Notes: generated from the letters alone by a model not told the origin. A DNA stretch of 64,000 nucleotides from Gliomastix tumulicola (GCA_001599755.1 BCHX01000001.1:6138001-6202000), one strand, 5' to 3'; positions 40,714 to 51,438 are shown, counted from the stretch's first letter. Translations and numbers: made by a program.

Positions 40714-43119
40714 ATGGACTTTCTCACAGTCATCACCACCCGCGAGGTGAAGAACGAGAGCGACGGCATCGGACTCGGCTGGCTCCTCGCGCTCGTCATC
40801 GGCGGCGGCGTCCTCCTCTTCACGGCCGTCGGGCTGCTCCTCGCGTGGCGCATCCGTGCCAAGGGCCAGCAGTGCACGACGCGCGTGTACGCCGCGGACG
40901 ACCCGACGCCGACGGGCGAGTACGAGATGCAGCCCGGTAGGATCGACTCGGCGCGGGATAGCACGTACTTTGGCGGTGGTCTGGGCTCGCTGACGGCGTC
41001 GTCGACGACGAGGCTCGTCAAGAAGAGGGTTGCTGAGTCGTCGAGCTGGTCGAGGATGTCGAGTAAGACGTTTTTACCCGGGCAGGTGGTGCCGCCGCCT
41101 GTGCTGCCGCCGCTGCCGACGTATCATAGTTTTCTGGGACGCGGGATCTTTGGGGGGAAGGGAGGGGAGGCGAATACGGAGGCGAATACGGAGGTGAATA
41201 ACGGGAGTGGGAATACGGGTGAGAGTGGAGGGGGGGAGAGACCGAGGACGAGGACGGGGACGGGGACGAGGATGGGGAGCATCACGAACTGGATTGACGA
41301 GGAGGCGCTGCACGGGCCCGTGATCAAGAGGATGAGCTTCCGGGACAGCTGGTTCTCCAAGGACGCCTGGACGCTGCGGTCCCCGACGCTGCCGAGCCTC
41401 GTGGATGCTCTTGTCGGGCCGTCGTCGTCCCAGGAGAACAAGGAGGCTGCTGAGCAAACCCAGCAGCAGCAGGCCGCAGAGCAGAGTGACAGCAGCCAGC
41501 CTCCTCACACGCAGCAGATACAGGTGCAGAAGAGGCAGGATAAGATGATCAACATGAGTCGCACGGCACCGGAGCTGTCCTTCCACCAACCGAACAACGA
41601 CGAAAGGGGTCGACAGAGGGTCATCGCGCAGACGCAGAATCCGCCCGTGAGGCCCTGTGCTACCGAGACGGACCTCCGTGTTATCCTCGCCTCGACGGAG
41701 CAGAGACTCCGCGACGGGACGAGTCGGTCGCCTACGAAGAGGATCACTCCCAGCAGGAGCGGCCGTGCTGGCACCCCTGGACGCATGAGCATGACGCCCA
41801 GCCCAAGCAAGAGGAACGTCACCGGCACGCCGACGCCGAGCCCGAGTAAGAAGGCGGGCCTCAGCCGGGATGCCTCGGTGAGCTCCATCGGAAGCGCGGC
41901 GAACAGCCTCATCAAGGCCGCGACGGAGGAGCTGGAGCTGGAGATGTCCGGGGCTGGCAGTCCTCGACGGCGGAGGGACAAGGGGTGGGAGCCTCTGCAG
42001 CCGAGACAGCAACAGCAGCAGCAGCAGCAGCAGCAGAAGGAAGTGGAAGAGTTGGCTCAGAGGAGGAGGTGGAGCTTGTCGACAGACAGTGACGCGTCCA
42101 GCTCGCTGTCCACGCTATACAGTGTCGGCGAGTCGGAGGATCGGGATCATCAACCTGAGCCTCCTGCTGCTGCTCCAACAACTACACAACGCAACGTTGA
42201 CGACCCCTTTTTCAATGACCGTGGCGGCCAGGGTGGACGGCTACAGCTTATGGGACCCCGGCCGCTGACAAGATCCAAGACGGTGAACGCCGGACCAAGA
42301 ACCATGACCGACGAGAGCGCTATTCCGGCACCCCTGAGGACGATCTCTGTGAACTCGAAGGTCGGACGCGCAGGTGTGAAGAACAGCTTCAAGAACGAGC
42401 CGTTCCGCTTGTCACTGCTCCGACAGCTACCCAAACCTACCATGGCACCCCCCAGTCTCCCGGACGATGTGGTCAAGCCCAGGGAGAACCTCGTTGCTTT
42501 GAAGAGGGAGAGCTTGTCAGCGGCGTCGAGCGAGAGCAGCATGGTCTCCGTGTCCGTCTACACCGAGTCGACAGTCACCGACCTGCCTCCTCCCCGCAGC
42601 AGACAGGAGAGCTCACCGACACCGTCGCCTCCGGCCCAATCCTCAGGCGCCATCGATCTGTCCATGCTCGTCATGAACGTCAACTCGCGGCCGAGGAACC
42701 TCCCAACGCCTCCTCCGTCTCGCATCTTCGCCCTCAGGGATTCAAGCTCGCTGACGATGACGCCGCTCTCACCACGACCGAGATCACGACACGGCCCAAC
42801 GCCACCCCCCTCAACAACAAACAGCGCTCAGCAACTCCCCCTTGGACCAACCGCTTCTTCTTCCTCCGGTGGCCTGGGCGCCTTCCCCGCGCACTCCCGC
42901 CGCGCGTCCACGTCGAGTTCCGTCTACGACCAGGAGTCGGTCAGCACGGCCATCTTCGAGGACGAGACAGCAGGGAACACGCCGCCACCGCCGCCGCCGT
43001 TGCCAGCGCGAGCACCGGCAAATCTGGGTCTCAAGACCGTGGGGAGCACGATCGCCGAGTTGAGGCGGATGAACAGCACGTACAGCGTTGCCAGTACGTC
43101 ATCGACGTATTTTCGGTGA
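40714..43119 (+). CDS. Single-pass membrane protein with long disordered tail, unknown
   Basis: An intron-free protein of 801 residues starting at ATG 40714. A membrane helix lies at about residues 22-46 (GWLLALVIGGGVLLFTAVGLLLAW) followed by R-I-R-A-K, so the long tail is probably cytosolic. The rest is low-complexity and Ser/Pro/Arg-rich, with poly-Gln (QQQQQQQQQ near 432-440), SPTKRITPSRSG and TPSPSK repeats that look like CDK/MAPK sites, a PPPPPPLP run, and the conserved-looking patch NWIDEEALHGPVIKR ... SWFSKDAWTLRSPTLPSLVDAL. No signal peptide or catalytic domain is seen. It resembles ascomycete membrane-anchored proteins of unknown role. Heptad or enzyme motifs are absent, so no function is proposed. 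Confidence 0.75.
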   Translation: MDFLTVITTREVKNESDGIGLGWLLALVIGGGVLLFTAVGLLLAWRIRAKGQQCTTRVYAADDPTPTGEYEMQPGRIDSARDSTYFGGGLGSLTASSTTRLVKKRVAESSSWSRMSSKTFLPGQVVPPPVLPPLPTYHSFLGRGIFGGKGGEANTEANTEVNNGSGNTGESGGGERPRTRTGTGTRMGSITNWIDEEALHGPVIKRMSFRDSWFSKDAWTLRSPTLPSLVDALVGPSSSQENKEAAEQTQQQQAAEQSDSSQPPHTQQIQVQKRQDKMINMSRTAPELSFHQPNNDERGRQRVIAQTQNPPVRPCATETDLRVILASTEQRLRDGTSRSPTKRITPSRSGRAGTPGRMSMTPSPSKRNVTGTPTPSPSKKAGLSRDASVSSIGSAANSLIKAATEELELEMSGAGSPRRRRDKGWEPLQPRQQQQQQQQQQKEVEELAQRRRWSLSTDSDASSSLSTLYSVGESEDRDHQPEPPAAAPTTTQRNVDDPFFNDRGGQGGRLQLMGPRPLTRSKTVNAGPRTMTDESAIPAPLRTISVNSKVGRAGVKNSFKNEPFRLSLLRQLPKPTMAPPSLPDDVVKPRENLVALKRESLSAASSESSMVSVSVYTESTVTDLPPPRSRQESSPTPSPPAQSSGAIDLSMLVMNVNSRPRNLPTPPPSRIFALRDSSSLTMTPLSPRPRSRHGPTPPPSTTNSAQQLPLGPTASSSSGGLGAFPAHSRRASTSSSVYDQESVSTAIFEDETAGNTPPPPPPLPARAPANLGLKTVGSTIAELRRMNSTYSVASTSSTYFR

Positions 43120-43124
43120 CAAGG

Positions 43125-43159
43125 GGAGGAGGAGGAGGAGGATGATGATGATGATGATG
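43125..43159. repeat. (GGA)n-(GAT)n microsatellite
   Basis: A GGA/GAG run changes into (GAT)6 at 43141-43158, directly after the stop codon of the membrane-protein gene. Confidence 0.9.
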
Positions 43160-43590
43160 GGACAGCATCACATTATTTGACTGACGTATTCATTGCCTTC
43201 TTTTTCCTTTCTCAGGCTTACTTGTTTTAATTTTTCTTCTGTATGTATTTCTGGTTCGCGGTAAAAGCGTCAAGCCTTGCCTCGTTGAAACAATATGGCA
43301 TCACTACTTTCTAGTCGCGCGCTGAGGTCGCAATATCAGTATACCCTCGTGATGGACCCTCGCCATGTCATTGGCGAAGAGCAACAGGAGCCTGTCTGCC
43401 TGCCTGCCTGCCTGTCTGCCGTCGCAGAGGTGGTCTCAAGATGGTAACCTCTGCGTACGATGTCGTTGCAACCCTTTGGGCCCTTCTGGGAATGTCGTAA
43501 CGGCGTCGTCGAGCGGCATCGTCATCGTGGCGACAGTCAGCCCTCCCTTGGCCTGCAGCAAATGTGACATGTCGAGAGTGGTGAAAAGAA

Positions 43591-43608
43591 GGGGGGGGGG
43601 GGGGGGGG
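43591..43608. repeat. G18 homopolymer
   Basis: Eighteen consecutive G on the plus strand, about 410 bp upstream of P450 gene 1. Length may vary by sequencing error. A G-quadruplex could form. Confidence 0.85.
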
Positions 43609-43782
43609 ATGGAATATATCATGGTCCAGTGGGGGACGAGTATGAAGCACACCTGCAGTGCTTGAATAGGAAGCCCGTGATGCATGCGAGGAGAATGCGA
43701 CACTGAGTTGCAACGCGATATCGAATTCTGGGGCGGCGTATAGAGGGGGTGGATGGTCTCTGTTTGGCTGAGCGCGGCATGA

Positions 43783-43799
43783 GTGCAACATACCCCGCC
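43783..43799 (+). promoter_or_regulatory. 17-bp upstream element shared by the two P450 genes (copy 1)
   Basis: GTGCAACATACCCCGCC lies 222 bp before the ATG of P450 gene 1 and differs at one base from copy 2 at 46411-46427. The flanks are not alike, so the core may be a conserved regulatory site. Its complement contains GCGGGG, a CreA-like core. Confidence 0.5.
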
Positions 43800-44021
43800 G
43801 TGACAGGGTTTAATGAAATGCAGAGGCCAAGAGGACGATAAGGATGAAGAAGGGGGCGAGACGGAAGAAGAGGGATAGGAGGAGGATGTTTATAGAGGCT
43901 GTGGCAAGCCGCGTTCTTCTTCCTCTCACTCACTGTCACTGTCCATCTTCCACTACTACTTAATCTTGACTCACCAAGCTCACCAAGCTCAATCTAGATT
44001 GATATTCCTCTATCTGAAATC

Positions 44022-45755
44022 ATGGCCTTCACCTCGCCCTGGCTCGTGTACGGTCTCGGCATCGCCTTCGTCGCGATGATGGCGGCCGGTCCGATCGTCC
44101 GCTTCGTTCTCGGAACGCGCCGCCCCAAGGACTACCCCCCGGGCCCCAAGACCATCCTCGGCCTCGGCAACCTGCACCAGATCCCGCTCAGCGCCGTGTT
44201 CGTGCAGTTCACGGAGTGGTCCAAGGTCTGGGGCGACGTCCTCGGGCTCAAGGCCGGCCCGGCCAACCTCGTCATCCTCAACAGCGCGACGGCCGTGCAC
44301 GACCTCTTCAGCAAGCGCGGCGCCGTCTACTCGGACCGGCCGGGTCACCTCATCGCCGAGAAGTACCTGTACCCGGGCCACGCGGAGAAGCACGTCTTCA
44401 CCATGAGCAACGGCGCCCAGCTGCGCTGGTTCCGCACCGCCGTCACGGGCCTCTTCAACGCCAAGGTCCCCGAGGCCCGCTGCCTCGACATCCAGAACGC
44501 CACGGGGGTCAAGTTCGCCCACGAGATCCTCAGCAACAACCCGCACGGGTTCGGGTTCGACAGGTACACGAGGCGCTGGGCGCTGGAGACGGCGCTGCTC
44601 ATCTCCACGGGCCATCGCCTGGATCAGCACCCCGAGGGCTTCGTGGACCACTACTTCGAGGCACAGGACGAGCTGCTGGAGCTCTTGACCCCGGGGCTGA
44701 CGCCTCCAGTCGACATCCTCCCCTTCCTCCGCTGGGTGCCCGAGGCCTTTGCCGGCTGGAAGCAGCAGGCCCGCCAGGTCCGTAACTACATGAGAGACTC
44801 GTATGGGGCCTACCTGGAGGCGGCGAGACGGTCCTATGACTCGCGACTCCTCTCCAAGGGAGACGGCGAGAGCGTCGGAAAGGACGGGGCTGCGTTTGAG
44901 AGCCTCGTGACGCGGTTCTTCAGGTCAAACGACAAACGTGCCGCCGATGATGCCGAGCTGCGCTTCCTCGGGGGCACCATCGTTGACGCCTCGGTTGACA
45001 CCACCTGGACAACCATCACAAGCACGATCCTCCATCTTGCCGCCTTCCCCGAGATTCAGGCCAAGGCTCAGAAGGAGATAGATCGGGTGGCCGGAGATGC
45101 CCTCCCAGGAGTTCAGGCTCTCCAACAGCTGCCTTATCTGCAAGCTTGCCTGCTAGAGGTATGCACCTTTTGCGTCCGGTCTTTCTCCTTCTCCTTCTCC
45201 TTGAAGCCCTTATATCTAACAGTTGTTCCCCCCCCCTTCATCTAGGTTCTGCGTGTTCGACCAGCTGCGCCTCTCGGCCTCGCTCACCATCTAAGTCGAG
45301 ACGACGCGTACCGGGGCTTCGTCATCCCCAAGGATACCACCATCCTGGCCAACATCTACGCCATCGGCCATGATCCCGATGCCTTTGACGAGCCGTACAC
45401 CTTCAAGCCAGAGAGATATCTGCGCCACCCGCACGGCCTCAAGGACGGCGCCCTCGTCAGCGAGGCCGCCAGCAAGCAAACCCACGCCTTCGGGGTCGGC
45501 CGCAGGATGTGCGCGGGCGAGCAGTTCGCGCGCAACTCCATCCTCCTGGCCGTCTCCAAGCTCCTCTGGGCGTTTGATATCGTGCCATCGCCCGGGGTGA
45601 AGAAGCTCGACCTCGGTATTGAGACGGGGTATGTCGCGGCGTTGACGATCAAGCCCAAGCCGTTCAACGTTGAGTTCAAGCTTCGCGCGGCAGAGAAGGA
45701 GGCCACGATTCGCTCTGGATTTGGCGAGGCCGCTCGTCTCTTGAATGAGATTTGA
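44022..45755 (+). CDS. Cytochrome P450 monooxygenase, copy 1 of a tandem pair
   Basis: Exons 44022..45158 and 45246..45755 give 548 residues. Seen: an N-terminal membrane anchor (about residues 8-30), the hinge YPPGPK, helix C W-F-R, a helix-I region DASVDTTW, the helix-K ExxR (E379, R382) with exon junction inside it, the FKPERY motif (432-437), and the heme loop AFGVGRRMCAGE with Cys468. These are complete for an active class II ER enzyme using P450 reductase. It looks like the fungal OrdA-like (CYP64-type) group, which often oxidises secondary metabolites; the substrate is unknown. The intron is 87 bp. The paralogue at 46607 has its intron at exactly the same codon. No polyketide synthase, NRPS or terpene cyclase is in the window. 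Confidence 0.94.
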
Positions 45756-46606
45756 ACTGTTGGACGGGACGGTGTTGACCTTTGATATGGTCTTCGTGTG
45801 CGTGCTGGAAGGCTGACAGATTGTTTAATCAGCCGCAAGTGAGGATTGGCGGTGCTGTCGAGGGCATTGTTTCCCCCGTGCTTTCTCTCCTTTTCTTCTG
45901 ACTTGGAATTTTGTATACTTGATAGGAACCCGATATACCCTGGGGTTCAGTTGGTCTTGAGTCGTCAGTGAGTACTGTCGCTTTCACGTATTTAGGGCAT
46001 TTGTGTCCATCACTCTCTCGCTTAATGACTCTGTTAAAGCTTGCCGTGTCTCTCCGTGACATCCAATCAGGTACGAGGCGTCGTAATCAGTCAAGACTGT
46101 TAGTGCGGGAAACCCGATTGGTGCTAAATTGGGGGCACATTGTCCCTCCTCGTCGCCGGTTTTATTGAGGCTCTTCACTGCCCCAATGCCGTTATCATTT
46201 CTTGCTTCTCGCCTCCCATAAGCGTGACGTGTCGAAAGATGTGGTTGCAGTTTGGTTGCCTTCTTTTTTTTCGACAGGGACAGGCATGCTTGAGAAAGCG
46301 TTGGTGGAGAGCGCCGTCCAATTATGCAGCATCATGTATGACACTGCCCTGCAGGCTGTTGGAGCTATTTGGGGGCCAATATGCAGCTTTAATGGGCTTT
46401 ATATGGCTGGGTGTAACATACCCCGCCAGCATATATTGACGGCAGATGCGAGCCAAGAAGCTGACGGAGAAAGGGGAGAGACAAGGAGCAGAGGAGGATG
46501 AGAGCGTCCATTTCAAATGATGGTGTCGGGTAAATGCTTCTTTGCCTCCTCGCCTCTCCAGAGTCGCAGTGTTCTATTGATTAGACGGCGGCAACCATCT
46601 GTAATC
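45756..46606. promoter_or_regulatory. Intergenic between the two P450 genes
   Basis: No gene is seen. It contains the 17-bp shared element (46411-46427). The open frame that begins at 46517 runs into P450 gene 2, but the part before 46607 does not match the family and is treated as leader. Confidence 0.5.
46411..46427 (+). promoter_or_regulatory. 17-bp upstream element shared by the two P450 genes (copy 2)
   Basis: GTGTAACATACCCCGCC lies 179 bp before the chosen ATG of P450 gene 2. Thirteen consecutive bases (AACATACCCCGCC) are identical to copy 1. Confidence 0.5.
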
Positions 46607-48369
46607 ATGCTCGTCATATCGCCCTGGTCATCGCCCTGGTCAGTGTATGGCCTGGCGGCTTCGGTCGTTCTAGTCGTGATCGTTATCCCTGTCGCGCGGT
46701 TCATCCTCTCCACGCGTCGGCCAAGTAACTACCCGCCTGGACCAGAGCCCGTCCTCGGTCTGGGCAACCTGCACCAGATTCCGGTCGTCGCGCCCTTCCT
46801 CCAGTTCTACAACTGGTCCAAGACCTTCGGCGACGTCGTCGGTCTCAAGGCCGGGCCCGGCAACCTCATCATCCTCAACAGCGCCGACGCCATACACGAG
46901 CTCTTCAGCAGGCGCGGCAGCGTGTACTCCGGCCGCCCCTACTTGTACATCCCGACGGAGCACGTCTTCAAGGGCCACGCGGACAAGCACCTCCTCGGCG
47001 TGCAGGACAGCACCTACCTCCGCTGGTTCCGCGCGAGCGTGACCCCTGTGCTGAACGCGAAGGTGCCCGAGGACGGGTGCCTCGCCATGCAGGACATCTC
47101 GTCGACGAGGCTCGCGTTCGGGATCCTGCGGAAGCCACTGGCTGCTGCGCACGGCGGCCTCGAGACGCAGGCGAAGCGCTGGGCGTTGGAAGCACCACTG
47201 CTGGTCATCGTCGGAGAGCGTACGGACGACCGGCCGGATGAGTTTGTGGATGGCTTCTTCGACGAGCTGAAGCTGTGGCTCGACGTGCTGGAGCCGAGCC
47301 AGACGCCGCCGGTCGACATCATCCCCCCTCTCCGGTGGGTGCCCGAGGCCCTGGCCGGCTGGAAGAGGAAGGCCCGCACAGTGAAGGAGAACAACCTGAA
47401 ATACCACGCGAGATATCTCGAGGCAGCCAAGCGGCTCGTCGGCAGCAGCGGCCCTGTGGTGCGTGACATCAAGACTGGCAAAGACAGTCTCGTGTACCGC
47501 AGCATCGCGACCAGAATCCTGGACAAGAATGGTGAATTGGACGAGGACAAGCGCGTCACAGACGACCAGCTCCGTTTCCTCGCAGGCAACATCATCGAGG
47601 CCGCAGTGACGACTACCCTGGCGGCACTCCTGGGTCTGGTGCTTTACATGGCGGTGCTTCCCGAGGTCCAGGACAAGGCGCGCGAGGAGATCGACCGTGT
47701 CAGCGGAAATGCTCTGCCGGGACCTGAGATTATTCATCAGCTGCCTTATATCCAGGCCTGCGTGCTCGAGGTGTGTAGTTAACTCCTGATTTCTTATGGA
47801 TGCCAAGGGCTCCTTCACTAGTGCGGTTCTTTTGCTGGTATCTGACGCTCGTGCAGCTGCTTCGAATCCGGCCTCCCGCGCCACTTGGCCTTGGCCACCT
47901 CGTAGATCGAGACGATTTCTTCCAAGGATACACCATTCCCAAGGGCTCGACCGTCCTGCCCAATCTGTACGCGCTCGGGCAAGACCCCTCCCTGTTCGAG
48001 GACCCCGAAATGTTCGACCCAGAGAGGTTCGTCCGCCACCCGCACGGCCTCAAGGCCGACGCCAACGCGAGCGAGGGGGCGAGGAAGGCCACGCATGCCT
48101 TCGGAGCCGGTCGACGGATCTGCCCCGGCGAGCAGTTCGCCCGCAACTCCCTCGTGCTGGCCCTGGCCAAGATCGTCTGGGCCTTCAAGATTCTGCCGGC
48201 GCACGGGGAGATGCTCGACACCAGTCTCGAGGGAGGGTTTGACGCGTCGTTTGACCTGAAGCCGAAGCCGTTCAAAGTTGACTTTCTGGTCCGGGATGTG
48301 GTGAAGCAGGCTGAGATTGTCACTGGAAGTCATGCGGCGTCGGGGCTGCTGGATGACATGTTCCGCTGA
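46607..48369 (+). CDS. Cytochrome P450 monooxygenase, copy 2 of a tandem pair
   Basis: Exons 46607..47770 and 47857..48369 give 558 residues. The start was set at ATG 46607 because MLVISPWSSPWSVYGL then aligns with the start of copy 1; an in-frame ATG at 46517 would add 30 basic residues. Seen: membrane anchor, YPPGPE hinge, helix-C W-F-R, helix-I segment NIIEAAVTTTLAAL, ExxR (E388, R391) across the intron, FDPERF, and heme loop AFGAGRRICPGE with Cys477. The helix-I acid-alcohol pair is less typical than in copy 1 (A-V-T-T-T), so its oxygen activation may differ. Many segments are shared with copy 1 (GNLHQIP, RRPSNYPPGP, RWVPEALAGWK), showing an old tandem duplication. The substrate is unknown. 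Confidence 0.94.
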
Positions 48370-48682
48370 ATTGGTAAGTTGAGCGGTCTATCTGATAGGT
48401 CGTCAGTCTTAATAGCATAGAGCGAGGCAGGCTGAACAGGCAGGCACATGTGTATCGTGGCTTTCACATGAATGGCGTGGGTGCGTCCCGCCTAGATTTG
48501 ACAAGTTCAATTCCAATATTAGAGCAACAAGATATTCCTGGTACAGCGGACAAGTATGCTATGTATCACTGAGTCTCCAAAGGACTATTTTTGCGCGCCT
48601 CCCAACTCCAAAAAAAACTGTAACGCCGGTGGTTTCCTGTCTCCGGAAGGGGGCCCCGAATTCGTCCCACCACCCGTACGTA
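48370..48682. other. Convergent intergenic region
   Basis: 3' flanks of P450 gene 2 (plus) and the ICln-like gene (minus). No gene is seen. Confidence 0.5.
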
Positions 48683-49675
48683 TCATGCGCCCGCCGACGG
48701 CTCGTCGACCCGAGGCCGTTTGGCGAGACCCTGCATCTCCTCGTCAACATCGCCGCCGTTGACCTTGGAGTGCGACCGGATCCGCCCGTTCCGCTCTGCC
48801 GACTCTCCACCTTCCTCCTCCTCCTCTTCCTCTTTGTCGTCTGCGATCCAGTTGCCGTCCGCGTCGAAGTACTCATTCACATTCTCCGCCGTGATCCAGC
48901 CGCTGCTCCCCGGCATGGGCGGCGGCAGCGAGCCGTCCGACGCGCCCCGCAGCACGCCCGAGAACCCCTCGAGCGCCTCGTGCTCCGCGCTGCCCTCGAA
49001 GATGATGCGGTCATCGTCGCCGTATTCACCGTCCTCGTCCTCGTCCTCGCCGTAGGGATCCGGGTGCAGGTTCGAGCACTCCGTGACGGCCTCGTACAGC
49101 CTCTGCGTGTTGTTGACCGCCGGGTCGCCGGAAGGTTTGGGGATGAGCGTCACGGGGACCGTGGAGTCTTCGTCGTCATAGGGATCCGAGAAGTCCAGGA
49201 GCATCCAGAAGGCCGTCGTCGTGGTAGGGGCCTCGCCCTCCTTCGTGTCGACGTTCTTGAGCGCGTGTATCGAGATGGACGGGTACGGGATGGAGTTTCC
49301 GGCCTCGGCCTGGTGACTATACAGTATGAAGGTCCTGAATGTGCAACAATTTCACCGTGAGCGACAGAACACTACGACCGAACAGGAATTGGGGGAAAGG
49401 AGGTTGACGTACTCGGAGCTCACAAAAACATCAACCTCCTGCTCAATCACAGCCTCAGCATCCCCATTGGCCGGGTCGCTCTGCGCAGTGATCGCCGTGA
49501 ACGCCGAGCCGAGCTTGCTGACACCCGACCTGGGCACTCTGGCCGTGACGCCCTGCAGATGCAGATGCAGGACTGGCTTGCCGTCGACGAAGGACTCGGG
49601 CGTCGCCGACTGGAACTCCTCCAGCGGGGTGAAGGATCCCAGTGACGGGGGCGTTCGGATTGTCGTGTGCAGCAT
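48683..49675 (-). CDS. ICln / pICln-like protein (Sm-protein assembly chaperone homologue)
   Basis: Exons 49675..49413 and 49334..48683 give 304 residues. pICln binds Sm proteins in the cytosol and hands them to the assembly machinery; the family is also annotated as regulator of volume decrease after swelling. Seen: a PH-like fold with strands TFILYSHQAEAGNSIPYPSISIHAL and FWMLLDFSDPYDDED, followed by VTLIPKPSGDPAVNNTQRLYEAVTECSNLHPDP, and then long acidic runs (GEDEDEDGEYGDDD and KEEEEEEE). A basic patch KRPRV lies near the end. The acidic loop and tail agree with pICln. The 78-bp intron has a GTACGT donor and TCAG acceptor and joins inside a beta-strand. It forms a functional pair with SMD3, though 34 kb away. 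Confidence 0.85.
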
Positions 49676-50199
49676 GATCGCGTTGCGGCTTCCTTGTTGA
49701 TGGTCTGTTTGGTTCGGTTTGGTTTGGTTTGGTTCGAGCTTGTGATTTTTGGAAGAAACAAAGCTGCAGCTCTTCGGCCTTAGCCTTAAAGATGGGCTGA
49801 TGGTGGGGCGCTAAAAATTGGATAAATGTCGGGGCAACCGTCGATCATTGGACCCTTTTTTGGGCCTAAATTCCCATCCATATTGCTGGGATTTGCAGGA
49901 TTGCGATTCTTCCTTGAGGGAGAAGCAGTAAATTCATAGTAATGCTATTCTAGGGAGGTAGATACTTAGGTAGTCTAAGGTGATTGATCTGAGGCATGCA
50001 TCAGGCTGGATATGCCATCTAGACCCTACTCCCACGAATGCATTTTGCGTCCATCCAGTCTCCAGAAAGCAAGAAACGCCGCGAGTTACCTGTGCTCGAT
50101 AAGCTACAGCAGAGGCCAACAGCAGTGACCCTAGTCCAGCCCATTCCCAAGTTCCAAACGTTTGCACCTTCGCAGCTCCACGTCAGCCAACAGAACAGA
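49676..50199. other. Intergenic with TTTGG repeats
   Basis: A short repeat of TTTGG/TTCGG units (about 49708-49732) lies in the presumed leader of the ICln-like gene. No gene is seen. Confidence 0.5.
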
Positions 50200-51438
50200 C
50201 TACCTCGGAACAGGTATTTCCTTCAAATGCCCTTCCAGCGAGGTCATGTCGAAAGTTGACGTTCGGTCGCTGCTAGACAGCCGGAGATAATTGTAGTCTG
50301 GCCCCGTCTGGCAGTCAGGCAGGTGCTGTCGTTCCTTCACGTCGCCCATTTTCGGCGGCGGAATCTCCTCCCAGGACTGTGTCCAGCGAGGAAAGGCTTG
50401 GGCGACGAAGTGCTCGACCTCGGCCAGCCGCTCCTCGGACGGTTCCTGCTCCAGAGGCCACTTGGTGGTCGACTGCAGTACCATCTTGCACGGGCATACG
50501 CTGCGCCGTTGCGAGAGCGCCTTGGCGTACTCGCTGATGGGCATCTTGTTCGCGTCGAGGACGGTCTCCAGCTGGAACCGCACGGCGAGCATGACGTAGT
50601 TGACGACGCCGGACGAGGTCTCTTCGAGAAGCTGTCTGTAGTCGTCCCGGAGGCTCGGCCCCCTCCAGCGGGCCTCCTCCACCTGTCCGGGGAAGAACAG
50701 GCTGCCGTCCTCCCGGACCAGGTACCACTTTTCCATCATCTCGGCCACGATCTCCCTCACGGGGCCGTCCTTGCCCGCCAAGGCCTCGAGCTCCAATCGC
50801 ACCTCGCGCACGGAGTCGGGGATCATCTCCGCGGCCGAAGAGATCCACCGGCCGCTCAGCTCCAGAGGGCCCGACATCTTCCAGGCCTTCCAGTCCCGGG
50901 CGCGGACGGTGATGGTGAGGACCCGCGGGTGCATCAGCCGCACCAGGGGCCTCAGCCGCCTGGCGATGAGGCTGTGCTCGAAGTTGTTGGACTCGGCGAA
51001 GAAGTGCATGCGGTCGATCTCCAGGGGCTGCAGCTTCCTGCCCCGGGCCGCCGCCTCGCGGAGCAGTCGTCTAGCCATCCTGGTCTTGTAGCCCTTGTGC
51101 CAGGGTCTATCCACATTGGGTGGGTTGCATCGGATGTCGAAGTTGAACCACTCGACGTGCTCGTGGAGGAAGAAGGGCAAGAACCAGCATTCCTTGTAGA
51201 TGGCGCGGCAGGCACGCAGGAGGCTGGTGTCTGTCCTGGGAGGGCCGTCATACCCAGGCCGTGTATAGTTGGAGGTGAGATCGAACATTTCGAATGGCGA
51301 CGTGTCTGGGTAGTCGGTCAGGGCGTACTCCCAGATGCATCGCCGGACCTCTGGAGGGGTCCGGTCAAAGAGTCGGGAGCCATTCTGCCGATCGGGCTCA
51401 ATGGCGAGAATCGAGTCATTGGCAAGAAATGAATTCAT
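50200..51438 (-). CDS. DUF7730 domain protein (fungal, unknown function)
   Basis: An intron-free protein of 412 residues. Near the start it has RLFDRTPPEVRRCIWEYALTD, a motif like that of fungal DUF7730 proteins (F-box-like PPEIR..IW), then LLRACRAIYKECWFLPFF and HVEWFNFD, the usual continuation, and RHR-like basic helices (GYKTRMARRLLREAAARGRKLQ) before a measured-residue region IDRMHFFAESNNFEHSL. No signal peptide or membrane segment is visible. These proteins are numerous in ascomycetes and their function is not known. The C-terminal part (about 300-412) is less conserved-looking. Confidence 0.82.
   Translation of the reverse strand: MNSFLANDSILAIEPDRQNGSRLFDRTPPEVRRCIWEYALTDYPDTSPFEMFDLTSNYTRPGYDGPPRTDTSLLRACRAIYKECWFLPFFLHEHVEWFNFDIRCNPPNVDRPWHKGYKTRMARRLLREAAARGRKLQPLEIDRMHFFAESNNFEHSLIARRLRPLVRLMHPRVLTITVRARDWKAWKMSGPLELSGRWISSAAEMIPDSVREVRLELEALAGKDGPVREIVAEMMEKWYLVREDGSLFFPGQVEEARWRGPSLRDDYRQLLEETSSGVVNYVMLAVRFQLETVLDANKMPISEYAKALSQRRSVCPCKMVLQSTTKWPLEQEPSEERLAEVEHFVAQAFPRWTQSWEEIPPPKMGDVKERQHLPDCQTGPDYNYLRLSSSDRTSTFDMTSLEGHLKEIPVPR

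Larger units (their letters stand above)
43120..44021. promoter_or_regulatory. Intergenic with microsatellites and G18 tract, upstream of P450 gene 1
   Basis: No gene is seen. It contains a purine repeat (GGA)n/(GAT)n right after the previous stop (43125-43159), short CTGC repeats near 43394-43420, a run of 18 G at 43591-43608, and the 17-bp element shared with P450 gene 2 at 43783-43799. CT-rich leader sequence precedes the P450 ATG. Confidence 0.55.

Noticed and set aside
46670..47884. 404-codon minus-strand open frame across P450 gene 2
   Set aside because: A shadow of the P450 coding frame.
40000..50000. Secondary-metabolite cluster around the two P450s
   Set aside because: No PKS, NRPS, terpene synthase, DMATS or cluster regulator is present; the neighbours are a structural membrane protein and ICln.
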